64,000 nt of DNA, taken from positions 372,001 to 436,000 of the forward strand of contig NZ_JALNMH010000001.1 in NCBI RefSeq assembly GCF_023156535.1, in the 5' to 3' direction. The position numbers and the translations under genes are program-made. A model generated the notes under the pieces. That model was not told the origin of the DNA. It saw nothing but the letters and a program-made list of their open reading frames with translations, and ran no database searches. Every line of letters starts with the position of its first letter. Position 1 is the first letter of the stretch. Below are positions 42,672 to 50,951 of the stretch, in pieces. The DNA comes from Pseudomarimonas salicorniae (lineage in GTDB: Bacteria; Pseudomonadota; Gammaproteobacteria; Xanthomonadales; Xanthomonadaceae).

Positions 42672-45260
42672 TCAGCCCTCGAGCAGGCGCGTCACCACGT
42701 CGTTGAGGTCGCGCGAGCGGGCGCCCTCGCGGATCCGCTTCAGGCTGGCCTCGGCCAGCGGCCGGCGCACGCTGTCCAGGCGCCGCCACTGCTCCAGCGC
42801 CGTAGCGAGGCGCGCGGAAACCTGCGGATTGATCGCGTCCAGCGCAACGACCTGTTCGGCGTAGAGTTCATAGCCGGCGCCGTCCTTGCGATGCATGGCC
42901 ACCGGATTGCTGCGGCCGAAGGCGCCGAGCACGGCGCGCACGCGGTTGGGGTTGGTCGGCTGCCACAGCTCGCGATCGCCGAGCAGCGCGCGCACCTCGT
43001 CGAGGGTCTCGGGCTGCGGGCGGGTGACCTTGAGCCCGATCCACTTGTCGGTAACCAGCAGATCCTCGGCCCATTCGCTGCGGAAGGCCGCCAGCGCCTC
43101 CGGCGCGGCCGGCGCATCGAAGTGAAGTAGGCAGGCCAGGGCGCCCAGGCGGTCAGTCATGGTCCCGGCCTCGCGGAACTGCGTCGTGGCTGCGCGGGCC
43201 TCGGGATCGAGCCGGGTCAGCCAGGGCAGCAGCACGTTCTTCAGCCGCCGCGCGGCGGCCGCGGCCGGGCTCAGCGCATCGGGCTCGACCCGGGCCAGCG
43301 CGGCGTAGCGCGCGGCGGAGGCGTCGCTATGGGTCTCGGCGAGCAGATCGAGCAGGTCCTCGCGCTCCTTGATCAGAGCGTCGAAGTCGATCGCGCTGCA
43401 GGCGTCGGCCAGGGTGGCGACGTCGGGCAGGAGCAGGCATTCGGCGATGAAGGCGGGATCGGCGGCGGCATCCTTCAGCAGCTGTCCGCTGGCCTCGATC
43501 AGTGCATCACGATGCGCGGCCGAACGCTCGACGATGGCGGCGTGGGCCAGGCGCTGCATGGCATCCCAGCGCAGCAGCGGATCCTGCTCGACGCCGACCA
43601 AGCGGCCAAGCTCGGCGGCGCTGTAGGCGTAGCGCAGGCGCACCGGCGCCGACAGCCCGTGCAGGAAGGCAGGCAGCGGCTTGGCATCGAGACCATCCAG
43701 CTCGACCGTATGCTCGGCGCCGCGCAGTTCGAGCAGGCCCTCGCCGCGCTCGGCGTCGCCTTTCAGCCGCGCGCTGAGGTCACGCCCCTCGGCGTCGTAA
43801 AGGGCGATGCGCAGCGGCAGATGCAGCGGCTCCTTGTCCGGCTGTCCGGGAGTCGGTGCCGTGTGTTGTCGGATGCGCAGGCGGTAGCGGCCGCTGGCGG
43901 CGTCGAACTCGTCCTCGACCTCGACCTGGGGCGTACCGGCCTGCTCGTACCAGCGCTTGAACTGCGACAGGTCACGACCGCTTTCGACGGCGATCGCGGC
44001 CAGCAGGTCCTCGACCGTGGCCGACTGGCCATCATGCGTCGAGAAGTAGCGGTCGAGCGCACGGCGGAAGGTCGCCTCACCGACCAGGGTGTGCAGCATG
44101 CGGATTACTTCCGCACCCTTCTCGTACACCGTGGCGGTGTAGAAGTTGTTGATCTCGGCGTACTCCGGCGGGCGCACCGGGTGCGCCAGCGGGCCGGAGT
44201 CCTCGACAAACTGCCGCGCGCGCAGCAGGCGCACGTCGGCGATCCGCTTGACCCCGCGCGAGCGCAGGTCGGCGGTGAACTCCTGATCGCGGAAGACGGT
44301 GAGGCCTTCCTTGAGCGACAGCTGGAACCAGTCGCGCAGGGTGACCCGGTTGCCGCTCCAGTTGTGGAAGTACTCGTGGCCGATCACCGACTCGATGGCC
44401 TCGTAGTCGGCATCCGTCGCCGAGCGCGCATCGGCCAGCACGTAGCGGGCGTTGAAGATGTTCAGGCCCTTGTTCTCCATCGCCCCCATGGTGAAGTGCT
44501 GGGTGGCGACGATGTTGAACTGGTCGAGGTCGTAGGCGCGGCCGAATCGCTCCTCGTCCCAGCGCATGGCGCGCAGGGTGGCTTCCAGCGCGTACTGGCA
44601 GCGCGGCACGTCTCGTCGCTCGGCCCAGACGCGCACCTCGACCTTCCGGCCGTCCATCGTGGTGAACGGCGCCATGACGCAGTCGATGTCGCCGGCGACC
44701 ACGGCGAACAGGTAGGCCGGCTTGGGATGCGGGTCATGCCAGCGCGCCCAGTGGCGGCCGTCCTCCAGCTCGCCGCTGCCCGTCGGATTGCCGTTCGACA
44801 GCAGCACCGGATAGCGGGCCTTGTCGGCGCGCAGTTCGACGTCGAAGCTCGACTGCACGTCCGGCTGGTCGATGAAGAAGGTGATCCGGCGGAAGCCCTC
44901 GGCCTCGCACTGGGTCAGCAGCATCGGACCGCTGACATAGAGGCCCTCCAGGCGCGTGTTGGCCTGTGGCGAGATGGCGACCGTGGTCTCCAGCACGCAG
45001 CGCGCCGGGGCGGAGGCGATCTCCAGCACGCCGTCGAGGTAGCGATACTCGCTGGCCCGCAGCACGCGGCCGTCGAGCCGCAGGCTGAGCAGGTCGAGCT
45101 CCTCGCCATGCAGGCGCAGCGGGGCATCATCCGCACCCAGCCGTTCCAGCTCGAGCCGGGCATTGACCAGGCTGCGCTCGGGATCGAGCTCGAAGACCAG
45201 CCGGGTATGCAGGATGCGCCAGTCGGGCGCCTGGTAGTCAGCGAGTCGGACGACGGACAT
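42672..45260 (-). CDS. pepN: Aminopeptidase N
   Basis: 862 residues from ATG 45260, near the usual ~870 of gammaproteobacterial PepN. The M1 exopeptidase motif GAMEN is at 259-263. The zinc site HEYFHNWSGN (295-304) and the third ligand Glu318 in LSLKEGL are intact, and the Tyr of NNFYTATVYEKGAEVI stabilises the transition state. It removes N-terminal residues from peptides in the cytoplasm. It is divergent from the NTF2-like gene. Confidence 0.95.
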   Translation of the reverse strand: MSVVRLADYQAPDWRILHTRLVFELDPERSLVNARLELERLGADDAPLRLHGEELDLLSLRLDGRVLRASEYRYLDGVLEIASAPARCVLETTVAISPQANTRLEGLYVSGPMLLTQCEAEGFRRITFFIDQPDVQSSFDVELRADKARYPVLLSNGNPTGSGELEDGRHWARWHDPHPKPAYLFAVVAGDIDCVMAPFTTMDGRKVEVRVWAERRDVPRCQYALEATLRAMRWDEERFGRAYDLDQFNIVATQHFTMGAMENKGLNIFNARYVLADARSATDADYEAIESVIGHEYFHNWSGNRVTLRDWFQLSLKEGLTVFRDQEFTADLRSRGVKRIADVRLLRARQFVEDSGPLAHPVRPPEYAEINNFYTATVYEKGAEVIRMLHTLVGEATFRRALDRYFSTHDGQSATVEDLLAAIAVESGRDLSQFKRWYEQAGTPQVEVEDEFDAASGRYRLRIRQHTAPTPGQPDKEPLHLPLRIALYDAEGRDLSARLKGDAERGEGLLELRGAEHTVELDGLDAKPLPAFLHGLSAPVRLRYAYSAAELGRLVGVEQDPLLRWDAMQRLAHAAIVERSAAHRDALIEASGQLLKDAAADPAFIAECLLLPDVATLADACSAIDFDALIKEREDLLDLLAETHSDASAARYAALARVEPDALSPAAAAARRLKNVLLPWLTRLDPEARAATTQFREAGTMTDRLGALACLLHFDAPAAPEALAAFRSEWAEDLLVTDKWIGLKVTRPQPETLDEVRALLGDRELWQPTNPNRVRAVLGAFGRSNPVAMHRKDGAGYELYAEQVVALDAINPQVSARLATALEQWRRLDSVRRPLAEASLKRIREGARSRDLNDVVTRLLEG

Positions 45261-45373
45261 GCGTGAATCGTAGGCCAGCGGAGAGAAGCCGGGGACCATA
45301 CCACGCCTGCACTGAACCTCGCGGAGCGCCGCGCTATGCTCGGCCTCAGGCCTTTCCCGAGCTGCAGACCACC

Positions 45374-45808
45374 ATGTCCCACGACGCCACGCCCGCCCGC
45401 GACCGGATCCTCGACTACTACGCCGCCTTCAACCGCGGCGACGCCGATGCCATGCTTGCCTGCCTCGCACCGGACGTCGTCCACGACATCAATCAGGGCG
45501 GCCGCGAGACCGGCCGCGAGGCCTTCGCCGCCTTCCTCGCCAGGATGGCGCGCTGCTATCGCGAACAGCTGCACGACATCGTGGTGATGGTCTCGGACGA
45601 CGGCAGCCGCGCCGCGGCCGAGTACATCGTCGAAGGCGAGTACCTCAGCGACGACGAGGGCCTGCCGCCAGCCCAGGGGCAGCACTACCGGATTCCCGGC
45701 GGCGCCTTTTTCGAGCTCGGCGCGACGGGCATCCGCCGGGTCAGCAACTACTACAACCTGAGCGAGTGGATCGCCCAGGTCGAAGGCCGGGCCCGGCCGG
45801 CCGGCTGA
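45374..45808 (+). CDS. Ketosteroid-isomerase-like (SnoaL/NTF2) protein
   Basis: 144 residues from ATG 45374. An NTF2-like cone fold is indicated by ILDYYAAFNRGDADAMLACL, APDVVHDINQGGRETGREAF and a C-terminal strand set FFELGATGIRRVSNYYNLSE. The subgroup (ketosteroid isomerase-related) is common in proteobacteria without a known substrate. It is divergent from pepN and convergent with the M28 peptidase. Confidence 0.82.
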   Translation: MSHDATPARDRILDYYAAFNRGDADAMLACLAPDVVHDINQGGRETGREAFAAFLARMARCYREQLHDIVVMVSDDGSRAAAEYIVEGEYLSDDEGLPPAQGQHYRIPGGAFFELGATGIRRVSNYYNLSEWIAQVEGRARPAG

Positions 45809-45845
45809 ACCCACAGCCGGCCGGGGAGGCGGACCACCAGGCCGC

Positions 45846-47474
45846 TCAGCGTCCGCCGGCGAACTTGCCGCCGAAGAAATTGCCCTCGTTCCAGCGCGGT
45901 GCATCGGCGGCATTGCCGACCCGCTGCCCGATGCGCGCGTTGAGCGTGGCGAGCTGGGCCGCAGTCGGGAAGTGGATCGACAGGTTGAGATCGTCGCTGG
46001 GCTGGTGGTAGTGGTTGCGCAGGAATCCATCGAGCTGCTCGCGACCATCGACCTCGGGCACGGTCGCGTGGATGCCGCCATCGAGATACACGGCGGGGAT
46101 GCCGCGACGGACGAAGGCGAACTGGTCGGAGCGGACGAAGACGACTTCCTCGGGGAAGGGATCGGGCGTCAACGCAATGTCCAGCTCGGCCGCCGCGGCC
46201 TCCACCACCTGTTTCAGCGAGGTGTGCTCGATGCCGATCGGGATCACGTCCTTCTGCGGGCTGAGCATCACCGGCATGTCCATGTTGATGTTGGCCACGA
46301 TGCGTCCGTCAAGGCCCGGCGAGTCGGCGAAGTGCTCGGCGCCCAGCAGGCCCTTCTCCTCGGCGGTGAGCGCCACGAACACCTGGCTGCGCGCCGCCCG
46401 TGGCGACAACGCGGCCAGGCGCGCGGTCTCGATCAGGATGCCGACGCCCAGCGCGTTGTCGAGCGCACCGTTGTAGATCGCATCCCCGTCGACCTCGGCG
46501 CCGATCCCGACATGGTCGAGATGGGCGGTGTAGACGATGTGCTCGGCAGCGCCGACCGCGTCCGAGCCGGGCAGCAGGCCGACCACGTTGTGGCTTTCGA
46601 GCGACGACAGGGTGGCAGCGCCGGACATGCGTGCAGTCAGCGGCAGCTCGACCGGCTTGAGGGTGCCGTCCTTGAGCTGGGCGAAGACCGCATCGGCGTC
46701 GAGCCCGGCTGCGGCGAACAGCTGCCGCGCGCCGTCAACGTTCAGCGAGGCGCTGCCGCGGATCTGCGGGAAGGTGTCGCGCGGGCGGCCGTCGGCGTCG
46801 CGCAGGCGCATGCTCGGCCGCGCCCAGTTGGCCGCGCCCCGTGCCCAGGGTGACTTGCCCTCGCGCTCGGGGTCGCCCAGATAGATCACCCCCACGGCGC
46901 CGCGCTCGCCGAGCAGGCGCAGCTTCTCGCGACCCGAGCTGTAGAAGGCGCGCTGGTCGTTGCCGAAACGCGCCGGCGCGCCGCTCAGCATGACCGCGAT
47001 CTTGCCCTCGAGATCGACCCCGGCGAGATCGTCTTGCTCGTACTCCGGCGCGACCACCGCCTGGCCGACGAAGACCAGCGGCGCCTCCAGCGACCACTCG
47101 GGATTGTCGAAATTGACGCCCGGAAGGAAATCATCCTGGAAGTCGAAGCGGATCGGCTCACCGGCGCCGAGCAGGGTGAGCTCACCCTGGCGCAGGCGCT
47201 CGGCCTTCAGCAGGGGCACCGCCTGCAGCCAGCCGCCGTCGTCACCGCCCGGCACGAGGCCAGTCTGGGTGAACTGGCTGGCGACGTAGCGCGCCGCGAT
47301 GTCGTAGCCGCGGGTGCCCGCCTCGCGGCCCTCGAGCAGATCGTCGGCAAGGAAGCGCACATGCGCCTCGACCTGCACGGCGGAGCCCGTCGGCGGCGCC
47401 GACGGCGCGCCATCGGGCACGCCGCAGCCGGCAAGCAGGAGGGCGGAGCAGAGCGGAAGCAGCGGTCGCAGCAT
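45846..47474 (-). CDS. M28-family zinc metallopeptidase, exported lipoprotein
   Basis: 542 residues from ATG 47474. The lipobox is LCSALLLAGC, so the protein is likely an exported lipoprotein. A PA-domain insert (~110-260: PLVFVGQAVVAPEYEQDDLA) precedes the M28 catalytic core: the zinc ligands TAHLDH, NGALDNALG, the catalytic pair in ALTAEEKGLLG, NINMDMPV, and the last His in NHYHQPSDDL. M28 enzymes are aminopeptidases or carboxypeptidases of secreted peptides. Flanked by repeat-rich DNA upstream. Confidence 0.9.
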   Translation of the reverse strand: MLRPLLPLCSALLLAGCGVPDGAPSAPPTGSAVQVEAHVRFLADDLLEGREAGTRGYDIAARYVASQFTQTGLVPGGDDGGWLQAVPLLKAERLRQGELTLLGAGEPIRFDFQDDFLPGVNFDNPEWSLEAPLVFVGQAVVAPEYEQDDLAGVDLEGKIAVMLSGAPARFGNDQRAFYSSGREKLRLLGERGAVGVIYLGDPEREGKSPWARGAANWARPSMRLRDADGRPRDTFPQIRGSASLNVDGARQLFAAAGLDADAVFAQLKDGTLKPVELPLTARMSGAATLSSLESHNVVGLLPGSDAVGAAEHIVYTAHLDHVGIGAEVDGDAIYNGALDNALGVGILIETARLAALSPRAARSQVFVALTAEEKGLLGAEHFADSPGLDGRIVANINMDMPVMLSPQKDVIPIGIEHTSLKQVVEAAAAELDIALTPDPFPEEVVFVRSDQFAFVRRGIPAVYLDGGIHATVPEVDGREQLDGFLRNHYHQPSDDLNLSIHFPTAAQLATLNARIGQRVGNAADAPRWNEGNFFGGKFAGGR

Positions 47475-47639
47475 GAAGGATCCCCGGATTGAGAGCCCGG
47501 GCACGTTACCAGCGCGCGGCGCGCAGCGCGCGTGATCGGACGCAGCGAGCGCTTGCCGCGGCACAGCGGCATTATCGTTCGAGCGGCAAGTTGGGCGTGA
47601 AACGGACGTTCGCCGCGGCTTCGGATCGGCGGGCTTTTC

Positions 47640-47735
47640 GTAGGAGCGGACATGGCCGCGACCGCGGAGGTTCGCTCTGGCCGCGGTCTGTGGAGAACAC
47701 GCCACGCCGCGGTCGCGCCCATGTGCGCTCCTACA
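47640..47735. repeat. REPIN-like palindrome, family A variant copy 3
   Basis: 96 bp, GTAGGAGCGGACATGGCCGC at one end and the inverted GCGCTCCTAC at the other. The head carries GTAGGAG rather than GTGGGAG. It opens the 685-bp repeat-filled gap 47475-48159, which contains two A and two C elements and no supportable gene. Confidence 0.82.
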
Positions 47736-47765
47736 ATCGGGCCTCGTTGCGCGTCGGCGGAGGCC

Positions 47766-47837
47766 CATAGGGTGTGCCTTGGCGCACCGGTACCGGCGCT
47801 CGGACGCTATGCCCGGTGCGGCCAGCCGCACCCTATG
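47766..47837. repeat. REPIN-like palindrome, family C
   Basis: 72 bp from CATAGGGTGTGCCTTGGCGC to GCGGCCAGCCGCACCCTATG. Nearly identical to the copy at 48044-48115. Confidence 0.82.
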
Positions 47838-47916
47838 AAGGTCTTCTTCGCGCCCTTCTGGCCCGTCTAGAACCCGCCCCCTCTGACCGGATTCCCGCAA
47901 TACAACGACACCCGAC

Positions 47917-48012
47917 TGTGGGAGCGTCCGTGGGCGCGACCGCGGAGTTCCGCTCTGGCCGCGGTCTGTGGTGAATCCGATGCGCTGCGGTCGCGCCCAA
48001 GGGCGCTCCCAC
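47917..48012. repeat. REPIN-like palindrome, family A copy 4
   Basis: 96 bp beginning TGTGGGAGCGTCCGTGGGCG and ending GGGCGCTCCCAC. Confidence 0.85.
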
Positions 48013-48043
48013 GTTCGGGATTCATTGCGCGTCGGCGGAGGCC

Positions 48044-48115
48044 CATAGGGTGTGCCTTGGCGCACCGGTACCGGCGCTCGGACGCTACGCCCGGTGCGGC
48101 CAGCCGCACCCTATG
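48044..48115. repeat. REPIN-like palindrome, family C
   Basis: 72 bp, a near-copy of 47766-47837 with the same flank (GTCGGCGGAGGCC on the left). The A-C order is repeated twice in this gap, so an A-C composite was probably duplicated. Confidence 0.82.
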
Positions 48116-48159
48116 CATGTCTTCCTCGCGCCCCGATTGGACCTGACGGTTATCGCCCC

Positions 48160-49437
48160 CTATGCGCCCAGCCGGTCGCGCAGGTCATACCACCAGGCGC
48201 CCAACGCGGTGAACGGGATGCGGAACATGCGCCCGCCCGGGAATGGATAGTGCGGCAGCGAGGCAAAGGCGTCGAAGCGTTCGGCCTGGCCCTGCAGCGC
48301 CTCGGAGAGCACGCGGCCGATCAGGTGGGTGTAGGTGACGCCGTGGCCGGAGCAGCCCTGCGAGTAGTAGATGGTGTCATCCAGTCGGCCGACCTGCGGA
48401 AGGCGCGACAGGGTGAGCAGGAAGTTGCCGGTCCAGGCGTAGTCGATCTTCACCCCGGCGAGCTGGGGAAAGGTCTTCTCGAGGTTCGGCCGGATCAGCT
48501 GTTCGATGCGCGCGGGATCGCGGGCGCCGTAGATGACGCCACCGCCGAAGATCAGCCGCCTGTCCGCGCTCAGCCGGTAGTAATCGAGCAGGAAGTTGTT
48601 GTCCTCGACGCAATGGTCGGTTGGGAGGACCTCCTTCCAGCGTTCGCCGAGGGGCTCGGTTGCCACCACCTGGGTGCCGCAGGGCATCGACTTGGCCGCC
48701 AGCTGCGGCTCGAGGTCGCCGATATAGGCGTTGCAGGCCACGATGACGTAGCGCGCGCGCACCTGGCCCCCGCCGGTATGCACCACCGGCCGCTCGCCGC
48801 GCTCGATGCGCAGCACCTTCGATGCTTCACATATGGTTCCACCGAGACTCTCCAGAGCGGCCGCTTCGCCGAGGGCGAGGTTCAGCGGGTGGATGTGCCC
48901 GCCGCTGCGGTCGACCAGGATCGCCTCGTAGGCGTCGCTGCCGATATGCCGATGCACGCCGCCACGGTCCAGCAGCTCGAGCTGGTCATTGCCGTAGCGC
49001 TCCCACAGCCCCTTGTGGTGTTCCAGATCCCGGACCTTGCGGCGCGTCTTCGCGGCGTAGATGCCACCGCCCTTCAGGTCGCACTGGATGCCGTACTTCG
49101 CCACTCGCTCGCGGATGATCCGCGCGCCCTCGAAGGCCATGCCCCCCAGCGCACGGGCGGCGTCGGCGCCGTGCCGCGCCTCGATGACGTCCATGTCGCG
49201 CGAGTAGCTGTGCACGATCTGCCCGCCGTTGCGGCCCGACGCGCCCCAGCCGACCCGGGCGGCCTCCAGCACGACTACCCGAAAGCCGGCCTCGGCAAGG
49301 AACAGCCCGGAGGACAGCCCGGTATAGCCCGCCCCGATGATGCAGACATCGGCCTCGTGCGCACCCGCGAGTGGCGGACGCGGCGGCGAGTCGTTCGCAC
49401 TGGCTGCGTAGTAGCTGGGGGCGTGGGACGTGGTCAT
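48160..49437 (-). CDS. FAD-dependent oxidoreductase, PuuB-like (DAO family)
   Basis: 425 residues from ATG 49437. The FAD dinucleotide fold is ADVCIIGAGYTGLSSGLFLA, followed by GWGASGRNGGQIVHSYSRDM, which is characteristic of the PuuB/OrdL subgroup. The C-terminal SQGCSGHGVTYTHLIGRVLS closes the FAD site. PuuB oxidises gamma-glutamylputrescine in polyamine breakdown. None of the other puu genes are in the window, so the exact amine substrate is uncertain. The upstream side is repeat DNA. Confidence 0.87.
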   Translation of the reverse strand: MTTSHAPSYYAASANDSPPRPPLAGAHEADVCIIGAGYTGLSSGLFLAEAGFRVVVLEAARVGWGASGRNGGQIVHSYSRDMDVIEARHGADAARALGGMAFEGARIIRERVAKYGIQCDLKGGGIYAAKTRRKVRDLEHHKGLWERYGNDQLELLDRGGVHRHIGSDAYEAILVDRSGGHIHPLNLALGEAAALESLGGTICEASKVLRIERGERPVVHTGGGQVRARYVIVACNAYIGDLEPQLAAKSMPCGTQVVATEPLGERWKEVLPTDHCVEDNNFLLDYYRLSADRRLIFGGGVIYGARDPARIEQLIRPNLEKTFPQLAGVKIDYAWTGNFLLTLSRLPQVGRLDDTIYYSQGCSGHGVTYTHLIGRVLSEALQGQAERFDAFASLPHYPFPGGRMFRIPFTALGAWWYDLRDRLGA

Positions 49438-49553
49438 CGGCAGGCTCCGCGGGCAAGCGTCGATGCTAACCGGTCAAGGGGCGCGGGTTGGTCGAGGCCT
49501 GCGCAGGGGCGGGGGCAGGGTTGGGCGCAAAGCAGACCTTCCGCATAACCCGC

Positions 49554-49620
49554 AGTAGGAGCCAGCTTGCTGGCGATCGTCCCATCCGGGGCGCCTATTG
49601 CCAGCAAGCTGGCTCCTACA
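49554..49620. repeat. REPIN-like palindrome, family B copy 3
   Basis: 67 bp. The left flank GCAGACCTTCCGC repeats that of 31183. With the A copy beside it, it explains much of the 496-bp gap 49438-49933, which otherwise holds only the terminator at 49889. Confidence 0.85.
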
Positions 49621-49713
49621 CGCAAGGGCGCCGATAGGTCCGGTTTGCGCCCTTCTGGCGCGTCGGAATCCCGCCCCCTTCGACCGCATTCTCGCAATCC
49701 AGCGAGACCCGAC

Positions 49714-49810
49714 TGTGGGAGCGCCCTTGGGCGCGACCGCAGCGTTACGGATTCACCACAGACCATGGGCAGAGCGGATCTCCGCGGTCGCGCCCAAGGG
49801 CACTCCCACA
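49714..49810. repeat. REPIN-like palindrome, family A copy 5
   Basis: 97 bp, TGTGGGAGCGCCCTTGGGCG to CACTCCCACA. Followed at 49839 by the shared GGCGAATGCGAACTTCGCGC flank. Confidence 0.85.
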
Positions 49811-49883
49811 GAACATCGGCCCAATTTATGCACCGAGGCGAATGCGAACTTCGCGCCCGTCGTGTGCGTACATCCCCCCAAAA

Positions 49884-49909
49884 CACGAACGCCCGGCGGT
49901 GCCGGGCGT
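49884..49909 (-). terminator. Rho-independent terminator of the methyltransferase-like gene
   Basis: On the minus strand ACGCCCGG-CACCG-CCGGGCGT (49909-49889) is followed by TTCGTGTTTT. It lies 25 bp past the stop codon at 49934. Confidence 0.75.
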
Positions 49910-49933
49910 CGTGGGTGCGGCCGGCGGGGTCGA

Positions 49934-50815
49934 TCAGGCCGGCTTGCGGAAGCGCAGGGTCATCCGGTCGGACTCGCCGATCGCCTGATACTTGGCGGCA
50001 TCGGCCTCGTCGTGGCGGTTGCTCGGCGGCAGGGTCCAGACGCCGTTGGGATGGTCCTTGGTATCGAGCGGATTGGCATTGATCTCGCTCTTCTCCTCCA
50101 GCACGAAGCCGGCATCGGTGGCGAGCTTGATCACCTGGGCCTCGCTCATGTATCCGGAGCGGTCGCCGGCGGGCACGTCGGCATTGGCGCGGTGCTCGAC
50201 CACGCCCAGCACGCCGCCCGGCTTGAGCACGGCGAAGAAGGCGCCGAACATGCCGGGGGCGCTGCCATTGTTCATCCAGTTGTGCACGTTGCGGAAGGTC
50301 AGCACCGCGTCGGCGGTGCCGGCAGCGCCGAGCGAGGGGGCGTTGCTGTCGAACTCGATCAGCTGGGTTTTGCCGAACTGGTCGGGCGCGGCGCCGAACT
50401 TGCTGCGAAGCTGCTCGTTGCTGCGCGAGTAATAGTCCCGAGCGCCCTCGCTGCTGGCCGAGGACGGGTCGATGATGGCGCCGACATAGCGGCCCTGCGG
50501 CGCAAGCCAGGGTGCGAGGATTTCCGCGTACCAGCCGCCGCCGGGGGTGATCTCGATCACCGTCATGTCAGGGCGGATGCCGAAGAACTCCAGGGTCTCC
50601 TTGGGATGACGGTAGGCGTCGCGGGCGGCGCTTTCGGCGCGCCAGCTGCCCGCGATGATCTCCTCGAGGGGCGCTGCGGCGGGCGCCGCGGGCTCGGCCG
50701 GCGCAGCGGCTTCGGCCGGGGCAGCCGGCGGAGCGGCCTGCCCGGCCGGATCGGATGTCTGGCCGCCGCAGGCGGCGAGGGCGGCGATCAGGGACACGAC
50801 TAGCAGTTTGCGCAT
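49934..50815 (-). CDS. Exported SAM-methyltransferase-like lipoprotein
   Basis: 293 residues from ATG 50815. The lipobox is LIAALAACGG (Cys16), followed by an Ala/Pro-rich linker (~22-48). The domain has a class I methyltransferase look: MTVIEITPGGGWYAEILAPW (motif I), GRYVGAIIDPS, DAVLTFRNVHNWM and FFAVLKPGGVLGVVEHRAN. It resembles the predicted methyltransferase group COG4798, which is often exported. Since SAM is not expected outside the cytoplasm, the activity may differ. It ends in a good terminator. Confidence 0.8.
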   Translation of the reverse strand: MRKLLVVSLIAALAACGGQTSDPAGQAAPPAAPAEAAAPAEPAAPAAAPLEEIIAGSWRAESAARDAYRHPKETLEFFGIRPDMTVIEITPGGGWYAEILAPWLAPQGRYVGAIIDPSSASSEGARDYYSRSNEQLRSKFGAAPDQFGKTQLIEFDSNAPSLGAAGTADAVLTFRNVHNWMNNGSAPGMFGAFFAVLKPGGVLGVVEHRANADVPAGDRSGYMSEAQVIKLATDAGFVLEEKSEINANPLDTKDHPNGVWTLPPSNRHDEADAAKYQAIGESDRMTLRFRKPA

Positions 50816-50951
50816 GGCGGGCAGGCTCCGGATGAAAGGCGGCAAGCCTATCAGCGTTTTCGTTACCGGGGAGTGGACGGGCGCCGAAGCGTGCGGGTTC
50901 CCGGGCGGCGAGGGACAGGGCAAGGGGAGCTGCCCTGTCCCCGCGAACAGC

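Noticed and set aside
43329-45266. 645-codon plus-strand ORF opposite pepN
   Set aside because: Antisense of a clear M1 peptidase.
45260-45373. N-terminal extension of the NTF2-like protein to 45263
   Set aside because: The added 37 residues are Arg/Pro-rich and overlap the pepN start; ATG 45374 gives the standard fold start.
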